64,000 nt of DNA from assembly GCF_005517195.1 (NCBI RefSeq), contig NZ_CP040244.1, positions 4,606,001 through 4,670,000 of the forward strand. The letters run 5' to 3'. Origin of the DNA: Streptomyces vilmorinianum. GTDB taxonomy: Bacteria > Actinomycetota > Actinomycetes > Streptomycetales > Streptomycetaceae. The position numbers were made by a program, and so were the translations under genes. Shown here one piece after another: positions 23,301 to 31,799 of this stretch. The first letter of the stretch is position 1. Each line of letters opens with the position of its first letter. A model generated the notes under the pieces. The model searched no databases and was not told the origin of the DNA. It saw only the letters and a program-made list of their open reading frames with translations.

Positions 23301-24308
23301 ATGGCCGACATCACCCGCCGCGCCGGCTGGCGCCATCTGCGGTCCGCGCCCACCGCGCACATCCGCCACCACCGTCGCGGACGCCTCGTCCACGACGGGA
23401 CGGGGCTCAGTTTCTGGTTCCGCTCGCTGTCCGCCGCGCTCTCCGAAGTGCCGGTGAACGACCGGGAACTGGCGATGGCGTTCCACGCCAGGACCGCCGA
23501 CTTCCAGGACGTGAGCGTGCAGTCCACCGTCACGTACCGGATCGGCGAGCCGGAGGCCGCGGCCACCCGGCTCGACTTCTCGATCGACCCGGACACGGGC
23601 GCGTGGCGGGGTGCGCCGCTGGAGCAGATCGCCACGCTCCTGACCGAGACCGCGCAGCAGCACGCGCTCGACGTCCTGGCGCGCACCCCTCTCGCCGAGG
23701 CCCTCGTCGACGGCGTGGCCGCCGTACGGGACCGGATCGCGGAGGGACTCGGGGCCGAGCCCCGGCTGCCGGCCACCGGTATCGAGGTGGTGGCGGTCCG
23801 CGTGGTGGCGATCCGTCCGGAGCCGGAGGTCGAGCGGGCGCTGCGCACCCCGGCCCGAGAGCAGATCCAGCAGGAGGCGGACCGGGCCACGTACGAGCGG
23901 CGGGCCGTGGCCGTCGAACGCGAGCGGGCCATCGCCGAGAACGAGCTCGCCAGCAAGATCGAGCTGGCCCGGCAGGAGGAGCGGCTCGTCGACCAGCGCG
24001 GCACCAACGCGCGGCGCGAGGCGGAGGAGAGCGCCGCGGCCGACTCCGTACGGGCGGAGGCCGAGGCGCTGCGCACGGTCCGGCTCGCCCGGGCCGAGGC
24101 GGAGGCGGCGCGCGAGGTCGGCGAGGCGAGGGCGGCGGCGCAGGCGGCCTGGCTGCGGGTGCACGGGGAGGTCGACCCGGCGACGCTGCACGCACTGGCG
24201 GCGACCCGGGCGGCGGAGAACCTGCCGCGGATCGAGAGCCTCACGATCTCCCCCGACGTCCTGACCGGTCTCCTCGCGAAGCTGGGCGGCGGCGGGACGG
24301 CGTCATGA
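23301..24308 (+). CDS. SPFH/band-7 domain protein (soluble)
   Basis: A 335-residue protein with an SPFH (stomatin/prohibitin/flotillin) core. VNDRELAMAFHARTADFQDVSVQSTVTYRI is followed by IEVVAVRVVAIRPEPEVERALRTPAREQIQQEADRAT. The core leads into a long Ala/Glu/Arg-rich coiled coil (about residues 190-290). Unlike classic members it has no N-terminal membrane helix; it starts with a basic, His-rich segment. SPFH proteins form ring or cage scaffolds. The start is ATG 23301 with GGGGAG 6 bp upstream. Its stop overlaps the next start (ATGA), so the NAD-kinase-like protein is probably made in equal amount and may be its partner. Confidence 0.82.
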   Translation: MADITRRAGWRHLRSAPTAHIRHHRRGRLVHDGTGLSFWFRSLSAALSEVPVNDRELAMAFHARTADFQDVSVQSTVTYRIGEPEAAATRLDFSIDPDTGAWRGAPLEQIATLLTETAQQHALDVLARTPLAEALVDGVAAVRDRIAEGLGAEPRLPATGIEVVAVRVVAIRPEPEVERALRTPAREQIQQEADRATYERRAVAVERERAIAENELASKIELARQEERLVDQRGTNARREAEESAAADSVRAEAEALRTVRLARAEAEAAREVGEARAAAQAAWLRVHGEVDPATLHALAATRAAENLPRIESLTISPDVLTGLLAKLGGGGTAS

Positions 24309-25198
24309 GCCTGGCGCCCCGGGCGGTGCTCGTCCACCGCACCACGGAGTACGAGGAGTTGCTCGCCCGCCACGGGACGCACGGCCAGGCCGCGTTCTTC
24401 CTGTCCAGCAGGGGCCGGAGCATCGAGGAGGTACGGCTCCGGCACGAGCGCGGCCGGCAGGCGCTGGCGGAGGTGGCGGCCGCGGTGCCCCTGCAGTGGC
24501 GGCAGGCGAGGGTGGAGCGCGCCGATCTGGACCGCTTCCTGTTCGGCCCCGAGGACGTGGTCGTGGTGGTCGGGCAGGACGGTCTGGTGGCCAACGCGGC
24601 GAAGTACCTCGCAGGGCAGCCCGTCGTCGGTATCGACACCGATCCCGGGCGGAACCCGGGGGTGCTCGTACGGCACCGGGTGGCGGACGCGCGGGCGTTG
24701 CTGGCGTCGGCGGAGCGGACCGGGGCGGACGAGCTCACGATGGTGGAGGCGGTCACCGACGACGCGCAGCGGCTTCTCGCCCTCAACGAGATCTACCTGG
24801 GCCCACCCGGACACCAGACCGCGCGCTACACCCTCGGGCTCCCGGGCGCGCAGGCGGCGTCCGAAGCGCAGGCCTCCTCCGGCGTCCTGGTCGGCACCGG
24901 TACGGGCGCGACGGGCTGGCTCCGCTCGCTCTGGCAGCAGCGGTCCAGCGCCCTGCGGCTGCCCGCCCCGACGGACCCCCGCCTCGCCTGGTTCGTCCGC
25001 GAGGCCTGGCCGTCGCCGACCACGGGGACCACGCGCGTGGAGGGCGTCCTGGGCCCCGGGGAGTCCCTGCGCCTCACGGTCGAGTCGGACCGCCTGGTCG
25101 CCTTCGGCGACGGGATGGAGTCGGACGCGCTGGAACTGACGTGGGGCCAGACGGTACGGGTGGGGGTCTCGGCGACGGCGCTCCGCCTGGTGGGGTGA
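24305..25198 (+). CDS. ATP-NAD kinase-like protein
   Basis: A 297-residue protein of the NAD kinase / diacylglycerol-kinase-like fold. The catalytic GGDG loop appears as VVVGQDGLVANAAKYL, with the second Gly changed to Gln. The NAD-binding Asn-Glu is kept in LLALNEIYLGPPGH, and the third motif is GVLVGTGTGATGWLRSL. The changed GGDG loop makes it uncertain that it phosphorylates NAD; sugar-kinase-like relatives exist. It is translationally coupled to the SPFH gene upstream and probably controlled by the MerR regulator before that. The combination suggests a nucleotide- or redox-linked stress module. Confidence 0.75.
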   Translation: MSLAPRAVLVHRTTEYEELLARHGTHGQAAFFLSSRGRSIEEVRLRHERGRQALAEVAAAVPLQWRQARVERADLDRFLFGPEDVVVVVGQDGLVANAAKYLAGQPVVGIDTDPGRNPGVLVRHRVADARALLASAERTGADELTMVEAVTDDAQRLLALNEIYLGPPGHQTARYTLGLPGAQAASEAQASSGVLVGTGTGATGWLRSLWQQRSSALRLPAPTDPRLAWFVREAWPSPTTGTTRVEGVLGPGESLRLTVESDRLVAFGDGMESDALELTWGQTVRVGVSATALRLVG

Positions 25199-25256
25199 GG
25201 CCGCCGGGGGGACGGCGGGGGCGGCCGGCGGGGCTGTCTCGGCACGGCTGCCGGCG

Positions 25257-25393
25257 GGGCGGCCGGGGGCTGTCGGCGCGGCGGCCGGGGCGGCGGCCGG
25301 GGGCTGTCGGTGCGGCGGTCGGGGCGGCGGCCGGGGGCTGTCGGTGCGGCGGTCGGGGCGGCGGTCGGGGGCTGTCGGGGCGGCGGCCGGGGC
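25257..25393 (+). repeat. 34-bp GC-rich tandem repeat (about four copies)
   Basis: About four near-identical copies of a 34-bp unit beginning GCGGCGGCCGGGGGCTGTCG and continuing GTGCGGCGGTCGGG, preceded by more degenerate copies from about 25215. The array fills the start of a 669-bp gap (25199-25867). Since 34 is not a multiple of three, the open frames crossing it are compositional and not genes. The rest of the gap, to 25867, shows only the small palindrome at 25625 and the subtilase leader region. Confidence 0.8.
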
Positions 25394-25624
25394 GGCGGTC
25401 CGGGCACGCCGGAAGGGGGCGCCGAAGCGCCCGGGCCCGCCCACGCCGCACGGCCGGGCGATGGTGCGGACCCCGGCGACGGCGGCGCGAAGGGCCGGGT
25501 TATGGTCTGTACCTGAGTCGCGGCAGCGGGGTGGCCGGGGCCCCTCCCCCCACCCCTCCCTCGCCGCCCTCGGGGGGCGACAAGGGTTTTCCCCGTATCG
25601 GGTTCACCTGCTGGTTCCCTACTG

Positions 25625-25641
25625 TCTGCCGCACCGGCAGA
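25625..25641. promoter_or_regulatory. 7-bp palindrome upstream of the subtilase
   Basis: TCTGCCG-CAC-CGGCAGA, 227 bp upstream of the subtilase start. It could be an operator or a small hairpin. Nothing else ties it to a regulator. Confidence 0.25.
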
Positions 25642-25867
25642 TCCCATCCCCCGATCCACGCCCCCCACAGGAGCTCAGGCCCTGTCAGGTGCATGAGGAG
25701 AGGTGGGTGGTGTCCGCCGGGGACGGCCTTGACCCGGGCCGTCGCGCCGGTGGCGGCGCACGGGCCCCCCAAGCCCAGGGAGCAACGGACCGCGACCCCA
25801 CTTCGCCCCGAGGCTCCCGCGCCGCCGCCACTGCTCCGCACCTACGTCGTGCTTGAAAGGGAACACC

Positions 25868-27706
25868 TTGAACAGTTCCAGGCGGAGAGTCATATCCGTC
25901 GTGGTTGCGAGCGCCGCGATCATCGGCGCCGCTGCCACCACCTCCGGGGCGTTCGCCGCCGCCCCGGCCGCTGCCACCCCGAAGCCGGCTCCGGCTTCCC
26001 AGGCGATGACCGCGCTGCCCAGCGCCCCGGTCGAGAAGGTCATCGTCACCTACAAGTCCCAGGCCGCCGAGGCCGGTTCCAACGCCGCCGCGAAGAGCGA
26101 CGCGGCCGCCAAGGGCGCCGAGACCGGCGAGAGCCTCTCCTTCGAGCGTCGCCTCGCGAGCGGTGCCGCGCTGGTCGACCTGGGCGACAGCGCCACGAAG
26201 CAGGACGTCACCGAGGTCATGGACGCCTTCCGCGCCGACCCCTCGGTCGCCTCCGTGGAGCCCGACATCCGCGCGTACGCGATGGCGGTCACCCCGAACG
26301 ACACGGACTACGCCAAGCAGTGGGACCTCTTCGAGGCCACCGGCGGCATGAACGTTCCGCCCGCCTGGGACAAGACGACCGGCTCCGGTGTCACCGTCGC
26401 CGTGATCGACACCGGCTACGCGGCCCACTCGGATCTGGCGTCCAACGTCGTCTCCGGCTACGACTTCATCTCCTCCTCCGCCGACGCCCGCGACGGCAAC
26501 GGCCGTGACGCGGACGCCAAGGACGAGGGCGACTGGAACGCCACCGACGGTGAGTGCGGCACCGGCTCCCGCGCGTCCGACTCCTCCTGGCACGGCACCC
26601 ACGTGGCCGGCACCATCGGCGCGGTCACCAACAACACCAAGGGCATCGCGGGCATCGCGTACAACGCGAAGATCCAGCCCGTGCGTGTCCTCGGCAAGTG
26701 CGGCGGTTCCTCCTCGGACATCGCCGACGCCATCACCTGGGCCTCCGGCGGCAACGTGCCGGGCGTCCCGGCCAACCCGACCCCGGCCAAGGTCATCAAC
26801 CTGAGCCTGGGCGGCGCCAGCTCCACCTGCCCGAGCGTCTACCAGAACGCGATCAACGGCGCCGTCTCGCGCGGTACCACCGTCGTCGTCGCCGCGGGCA
26901 ACAGCAACGCCAACACGTCCGGCTTCACGCCCGCGAACTGCTCGAACGTCATCACCGTGGCGTCGACCAGCCGCGAGGGCAACCGGTCGTTCTACTCGAA
27001 CTACGGCTCCCTCGTGGACGTGGCGGCTCCGGGCGGCGAGACCCGCCGCGGCACCGACACGCCCGGCACGGTGACCACCCCCGAGAACGGCATCTACTCC
27101 ACGCTGAACTCGGGCGCGACGACCCAGTCGACCGAGAACTACGAGCCCTACCAGGGCACCTCGATGGCCGCGCCGCACATCGCCGGCCTGGCCGCCCTGC
27201 TGAAGTCGGCCAAGAGCACCCTCACGCCGGCCGAGATCGAGTCCGCGATCAAGGCCAACGCCCGCCCGCTGCCCGGCACCTGCACCGGCGGCTGCGGCGC
27301 CGGCATCGCCGACACCGCGAAGACCGTGGACGCCGTCACCGGCACCACCACGCCGCCGACCGGCACGGTCTTCACCAACGCGACGAACGTGACGATCTCC
27401 GACCACACCACCGTGTCGTCCTCGATCGCCGTCACCGGCCTCGCCGGCAACGCCCCCGCCGCCCTCAAGGTCGGCGTGGACATCAAGCACACCTGGCGCG
27501 GGGACCTGGTCATCGACCTGATCGCCCCCGACGGCACGGTGCGCAACCTGAAGGCCTCCAACTCCTCCGACAGCGCCGACAACGTCCTGACCACGTACAC
27601 GGTCGACGCGTCGAGCGAGGCGGCCAACGGCACCTGGAAGCTCCAGGTCCGCGATGTGTACTCGGGTGACACCGGCTACATCGACTCGTGGAGCCTGACC
27701 TTCTGA
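25868..27706 (+). CDS. Secreted subtilisin-like protease (S8) with I9 propeptide and P-domain
   Basis: A 612-residue exported serine protease. Order: signal peptide (SSRRRVISVVVASAAIIGAA to about residue 33), inhibitor-I9 propeptide (about 55-135), and the S8 catalytic domain. The triad is Asp181 (VAVIDTGYAAHSD), His242 (WHGTHVAG) and Ser432 (GTSMAAPHIAG). A C-terminal proprotein-convertase P-domain follows (about 500-612, from TNVTISDHTTVSSSI to GYIDSWSLTF). The start is TTG 25868 with GAAAGGG 7 bp upstream; an in-frame TTG at 25853 is less well placed. The product is probably an extracellular protease matured by prodomain removal. A strong hairpin ends the gene at 27754. Confidence 0.93.
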   Translation: MNSSRRRVISVVVASAAIIGAAATTSGAFAAAPAAATPKPAPASQAMTALPSAPVEKVIVTYKSQAAEAGSNAAAKSDAAAKGAETGESLSFERRLASGAALVDLGDSATKQDVTEVMDAFRADPSVASVEPDIRAYAMAVTPNDTDYAKQWDLFEATGGMNVPPAWDKTTGSGVTVAVIDTGYAAHSDLASNVVSGYDFISSSADARDGNGRDADAKDEGDWNATDGECGTGSRASDSSWHGTHVAGTIGAVTNNTKGIAGIAYNAKIQPVRVLGKCGGSSSDIADAITWASGGNVPGVPANPTPAKVINLSLGGASSTCPSVYQNAINGAVSRGTTVVVAAGNSNANTSGFTPANCSNVITVASTSREGNRSFYSNYGSLVDVAAPGGETRRGTDTPGTVTTPENGIYSTLNSGATTQSTENYEPYQGTSMAAPHIAGLAALLKSAKSTLTPAEIESAIKANARPLPGTCTGGCGAGIADTAKTVDAVTGTTTPPTGTVFTNATNVTISDHTTVSSSIAVTGLAGNAPAALKVGVDIKHTWRGDLVIDLIAPDGTVRNLKASNSSDSADNVLTTYTVDASSEAANGTWKLQVRDVYSGDTGYIDSWSLTF

Positions 27707-27753
27707 GCCCCACCTGAACCACCCCCCACAACAGCATCATTGCTGGTCAGCGG

Positions 27754-27781
27754 CGCGCTCGTGGTCTACACCACGAGCGCG
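27754..27781 (+). terminator. Stem-loop terminator after the subtilase
   Basis: A perfect 12-bp stem (CGCGCTCGTGGT and its complement) with a CTAC loop, 48 bp after the protease stop and before the LuxR gene. Confidence 0.75.
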
Positions 27782-27910
27782 TCCTGGCGTGGTGACCGAA
27801 TCGTGTTGTCCGTATGCCGGACAAGAGGCCTGGACTGCGCCGGTACGCTCCGTATTCTCTGCCCCACGGGGCTCACGGGCAGGGCCCGAGTGCCGGAGGG
27901 TGGTGGATAC

Positions 27911-30868
27911 GTGACGACAGCGCCTCACCACCTTGCGCCGGTGGGCCGGGAGGAACTGCTCGCCCGTCTGGAGCGCGTGCTGCACACCCGTGGACGTGCC
28001 CTGCTCACCGGTCCGGCGGGCGTCGGCAAGACCGAAGTGGCCCTGGCGGAGGCGGCCCGGGCGGAGTCCCGCGGCGAGACCGTCCTGTGGCTCGCGACGC
28101 TGCCGGCCGACCGGGACATACCGGGCGCGGCGGCGGCCGCGCTCGTCGCCTCCGTGGCGGCCACGGTGACCTGGCCCGGCGCGAACGCCCCGGGCACCCT
28201 CCTCCCGCCCGGCCCGGCCGAGCCCGAGACGCCCGGCCACCGAGGCGGTCCCGCACCGCAGAGCATCCCCACGCCCCGCGCCGAACTCTCCTCGGACGGC
28301 GACCCCGCGGGTCATGCCGGGGATCCCGGCGGCTTCCGTACGGTGGTCGGCTCGGTCACCGCGTCCGGGGTCTTCGACGGGCTGCCCGGACCCCAGCGGA
28401 CCGCCGTCGCCATGCTCTGCCGCGAGGCGCCCCTGCACGACGGCGGCTGGGACCCGATCGCCCTGCGCCTCGGCCTCGCCCAGATCCTGCGCGCCCTCAC
28501 CGCGCGCGGCCCCGCGCTGCTCGTCGTCGACGGGATGCAGCACATCGACGCGGACAGCGCCGACCTGCTGCGCTTCGCCCTGCACCTCGCCCCGCCGGCG
28601 CTGCGGGTCGTCGCGGTCGAGACCCCCGAGGCGTACGGCGCCGAGGACGGCCACGACACGCGCCTGTGGGTGCCGTCGGAGGCCGACATCCTGCTCGTCC
28701 CTCCGCTGCAGGCCGACGAGATCGCCGAACTCCTCATCCACCACCGGCTGCCGTCCCGGATGGCCGGCCGTATCCACAAGGCGAGCGGCGGCAACCCCCG
28801 GCTCGCGCTCGCGGTCGGCCGCTCGCTGGCCGACGCGCGCACCCCCGTCCACCACGCAGAGGCGCTCACCCTGTCCGGGCGCGCCCGCGACCTGGCCCGC
28901 CAGCTCCTCTGCGCGGCGCCACCCGACGTCCGCGAGACGCTGCTCCTCGCCGCCCTCGCCCTGCGCCCCACGGCGGCGCTGGTCCGCCGGGCGGGGCGGC
29001 CCAACGCGGAGGCGGACCTGGCGGCGGCCGAGCGCGCCGGCCTGGTCTCGCTCGCCGAGGACGGCACGGTCGCCTTCACCGCGGGGCTGCTCCCCTCCAC
29101 CCTGGTCCACGACGCCTGCTGGGCCGAGCGCAGCGCGGGGCACGCCGCGCTCGCCGGGGTCGTGGACGACTCCGTCGAGGCGGTACGGCACCGGGCGCTG
29201 GCCACCGACATCCCCGACGAGGCCCTCGCCGCCGAGGTCGCCGAGGCCGCCGATCTGGCGCGGCGCCGCGGCAACAGCGCGCTCGCCGCCGAACTGGCGC
29301 TGCTCGCCGCCGAGTCGACGCCCGTGCAGCACGCCACGCACCGGATCGTGCGGCTCGTGGACGCGGCCGAGGAGGCCGCCCGCGCCGCCCGCGCCGACCT
29401 CGCGATGCGGGCGGCCACCGATCTGCTGGCCCGGGACGCGGCTCCGTCCGACCGGGTGCGGGCCCGGCTCGCGGTCCTCGACACCGCGGGCCAGGGACTG
29501 ACCGGGCTCGACGAGATGTACGTACACGCCATGGAGGACTCCGAGGGCGACACCGCGCTGCGGTCGGGCGTGCTGCTCCGACTGGCCGTCAAGTACGTGC
29601 TCGCGGACGGCGATCCGCTGCGCTCGCGGGCCGCGGCCGTCGAATCCGCCGCGCTGGCCGCCTCGATGGGCGATCCCCGGACGGCGGCCCAGGCCCTGAC
29701 CGTACAGGCGCGGATGGACCGGGCCCTGGGGGACCCGGACGCGGAGTCGGTCCTGGCCCAGGCGCGCGGCCTGGAGATGGCCGAGCGTCCGCTCGGGATC
29801 CGCAACGCGGCGCAGATCCTGACGATCCGTCACGCGCTCTTCGACGACCGTCTCGCCGACGCCCGCGACCAGCTGAACGCCCTGCTGCCGCTGGTGCAGC
29901 GGCGGGGCTCTGTCGAGGACACCATCGAGCTGTTCTCGACGCTCGCGGCGATCGAGTCCCGGATCGGCGCCTGCCCGGCGGCCCTCGTGCACGCGGGGCA
30001 GTCGCTCGCGCTGACCCTGGAGGCGGGGCTCTCCCCCGGTCCCGCCTGGTACACGCTGGCGCTCGCGGAGACGGCCGGCGGCGGCTTCGGGCGCGCGGCG
30101 AGCTACGCCCGGCGCAGCGTCCAGGCGTCGGAGGAGGAGGGCGACCGGGTCTTCCTCTCCCGCAGCCTCTACGCCCTGGGCCGCGTCCAGCTGATCAACG
30201 GGGACGTCGCCTCGGCCCTGGAGACCCTGCGCCGGGTGCAGGTCAACGAGCGCGCCCAGTCCACCGTCGACCCCTCGATGCTGCGCTGGCACGAGGAGCT
30301 TGCCGAGGCCCTGCTCGCCAACGACGCGGCGCGGGAGGCGGCCGATCTGCTCGCCGAGGTGCGTCCGGTCGCGGAACGGCTGGGCCGGGCGACCGTGCTC
30401 CTCGGCTGCGACCGGGCGTACGCCCTGTGTCTGGCCGCGGGTGGGAAGACGGACGAGGCGGCGGAGCTGCTCACCCGGACCGCCGAGCGGTTCGACGAGG
30501 CCGGACTGCCGCTGGAGCACGGCCGGGCGCTCATCTCGCTGGCCCGGGTGGAGCGGCGGCGCCGTCGCCGGTCGGCGGCGCAGAGCGCTCTGCAGGCGGC
30601 GGCAGCGGTGTTCGAGCGGGCGGGCGCGGCCCCGTGGCTGGCCCTGACGAGCGAGACCCCGGCCGGGGAGGACTCCCTGCCCGCGCTCTCCTCGCTCACG
30701 GACGCGGAGCTTCGTCTGGCCCATCTGGTGGGGCAGGGCGCCAGCAATCAGGAGGCCGCGGCCAAGCTCTATCTGAGCGTGAAGACGGTCGAGGCGCGTC
30801 TCACCCGGATCTACCAGAAGCTGGACGTCCGCTCGCGGGCGCAGCTGGCCACCGCTCTGCGAGGCTGA
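27911..30868 (+). CDS. Large ATP-binding LuxR-family regulator (LAL/MalT-like)
   Basis: A 985-residue transcriptional regulator. The N-terminal AAA/STAND ATPase has Walker A LLTGPAGVGKTEVAL at about residues 35-49 and Walker B ALLVVDGMQHID at about 200. A long helical, TPR-like middle follows, and then a C-terminal LuxR helix-turn-helix (about 920-985: SLTDAELRLAHLVGQGASNQEAAAKL, then YLSVKTVEARLTRIYQKL). Such regulators bind ATP and an inducer and oligomerise on DNA to activate secondary metabolism or sugar use genes. The start is GTG 27911 with GGAGG about 10 bp upstream. It is convergent with the caspase-like gene, only 7 bp apart. Its target is unknown; neither flanking gene is an obvious one. 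Confidence 0.92.
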   Translation: MTTAPHHLAPVGREELLARLERVLHTRGRALLTGPAGVGKTEVALAEAARAESRGETVLWLATLPADRDIPGAAAAALVASVAATVTWPGANAPGTLLPPGPAEPETPGHRGGPAPQSIPTPRAELSSDGDPAGHAGDPGGFRTVVGSVTASGVFDGLPGPQRTAVAMLCREAPLHDGGWDPIALRLGLAQILRALTARGPALLVVDGMQHIDADSADLLRFALHLAPPALRVVAVETPEAYGAEDGHDTRLWVPSEADILLVPPLQADEIAELLIHHRLPSRMAGRIHKASGGNPRLALAVGRSLADARTPVHHAEALTLSGRARDLARQLLCAAPPDVRETLLLAALALRPTAALVRRAGRPNAEADLAAAERAGLVSLAEDGTVAFTAGLLPSTLVHDACWAERSAGHAALAGVVDDSVEAVRHRALATDIPDEALAAEVAEAADLARRRGNSALAAELALLAAESTPVQHATHRIVRLVDAAEEAARAARADLAMRAATDLLARDAAPSDRVRARLAVLDTAGQGLTGLDEMYVHAMEDSEGDTALRSGVLLRLAVKYVLADGDPLRSRAAAVESAALAASMGDPRTAAQALTVQARMDRALGDPDAESVLAQARGLEMAERPLGIRNAAQILTIRHALFDDRLADARDQLNALLPLVQRRGSVEDTIELFSTLAAIESRIGACPAALVHAGQSLALTLEAGLSPGPAWYTLALAETAGGGFGRAASYARRSVQASEEEGDRVFLSRSLYALGRVQLINGDVASALETLRRVQVNERAQSTVDPSMLRWHEELAEALLANDAAREAADLLAEVRPVAERLGRATVLLGCDRAYALCLAAGGKTDEAAELLTRTAERFDEAGLPLEHGRALISLARVERRRRRRSAAQSALQAAAAVFERAGAAPWLALTSETPAGEDSLPALSSLTDAELRLAHLVGQGASNQEAAAKLYLSVKTVEARLTRIYQKLDVRSRAQLATALRG

Positions 30869-30875
30869 GCGCGGG

Positions 30876-31691
30876 TCATACGGTGAAGGGCTTCTGGCGC
30901 AGGAACGCGGGAGCCGGACTTCCGGTCGTGTAGAGATTCGGGCTCTGCGTGGCGGGCAGCCGGCTCTGGATCGCGCGGTGGAAGGTCCGGTAGCCGCCGC
31001 GGAAGGCGCCTTCCTCCCAGACCTCGAGCAGCGCCCCGGTGAAGGCTCCGTTGACCGGGCCGTCGTTGGCGACCTGGTTGTCCTGGCAGGCCGAGATGAG
31101 GATCGCCGCGGGCCCCCGCACCTCGCCGTCGGGAGGGGCCGCCTTCTTGAGGGAGCGCTGCAGCTCCTCGAAGAAGCCCTGGTCCCGCTCGTAGATCTGC
31201 TGCTGTTTCGGTACGGGCATGAGCCGTATCCCGGTCTCGGGCAGGGGTGCCCCCGGGAGCTCGATGCCGCTGCCGCTGTGGCAGCAGTCGAGCAGGGCGA
31301 AGATCCGGACGCCGTCGGCGAAGCCCCGGAACTCCTGGTACAGCTCGTCGTCGAGGAACTGGCGGTCGTACAGCACGAGAGTCTCGTCGAGTTCGTCCGG
31401 CTCGTCGTCGGGCCCGGTGACGTCGGGGACCTGTCCGCCGTGACCCGAGTAGGTGAAGAGCAGGATGTCGCCGGGTTCCAGTTTGCCGGCCGCCTGGCGC
31501 AGCGCCGCGGTGACGTTGTCGACGGTGCAGTCGGGGGTCAGCAGGACGGTGTCGGAGAAGCCCTTGGCGCGGGCGAGCCGGGCCATGTCGTGGGCATCGT
31601 TCTCGCAGGCCACGAGGGCGCCGTCCCAGCCCTCGTAGCGGTCGGGGTCGACTTTGTTGAGTCCGAGGTGGAGGGAGAGTCCGGCGGGCAT
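30876..31691 (-). CDS. Caspase-like (C14 / prokaryotic metacaspase) cysteine peptidase
   Basis: A 271-residue intracellular caspase-fold peptidase with no signal peptide. It begins MPAGLSLHLGLNKVDP and has CENDAHDMARLARAKGF. The catalytic pair is His84 in FTYSGHGGQVPD and Cys137 in FALLDCCHSGSG. A further conserved strand is AAILISACQDNQVANDG. It has no prodomain or other fused domain, so recruitment would have to be through a partner. The start is ATG 31691 with AAGGAGG 6 bp upstream. It is divergent from the endonuclease gene with 108 bp between. The block next to it holds a STAND-protease and a second protease, which makes a joint cell-death or immune role attractive, but cleavage targets are unknown. 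Confidence 0.9.
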   Translation of the reverse strand: MPAGLSLHLGLNKVDPDRYEGWDGALVACENDAHDMARLARAKGFSDTVLLTPDCTVDNVTAALRQAAGKLEPGDILLFTYSGHGGQVPDVTGPDDEPDELDETLVLYDRQFLDDELYQEFRGFADGVRIFALLDCCHSGSGIELPGAPLPETGIRLMPVPKQQQIYERDQGFFEELQRSLKKAAPPDGEVRGPAAILISACQDNQVANDGPVNGAFTGALLEVWEEGAFRGGYRTFHRAIQSRLPATQSPNLYTTGSPAPAFLRQKPFTV

Positions 31692-31799
31692 GGGGTGCCT
31701 CCTTGGACAGAGAGGGGAGGGAGGCTCCGGGGAGCGGCTGTTCGAGTGGCCTGCGGCCCGGTGCCGAGCGCGGCCCTTCATGCGCGGTACTTACATCGT

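Noticed and set aside
25074..25668. Proline/arginine-rich open frames across the 34-bp repeats
   Set aside because: The repeat length is not a multiple of three and the frames have no start signal or family resemblance; they are compositional.
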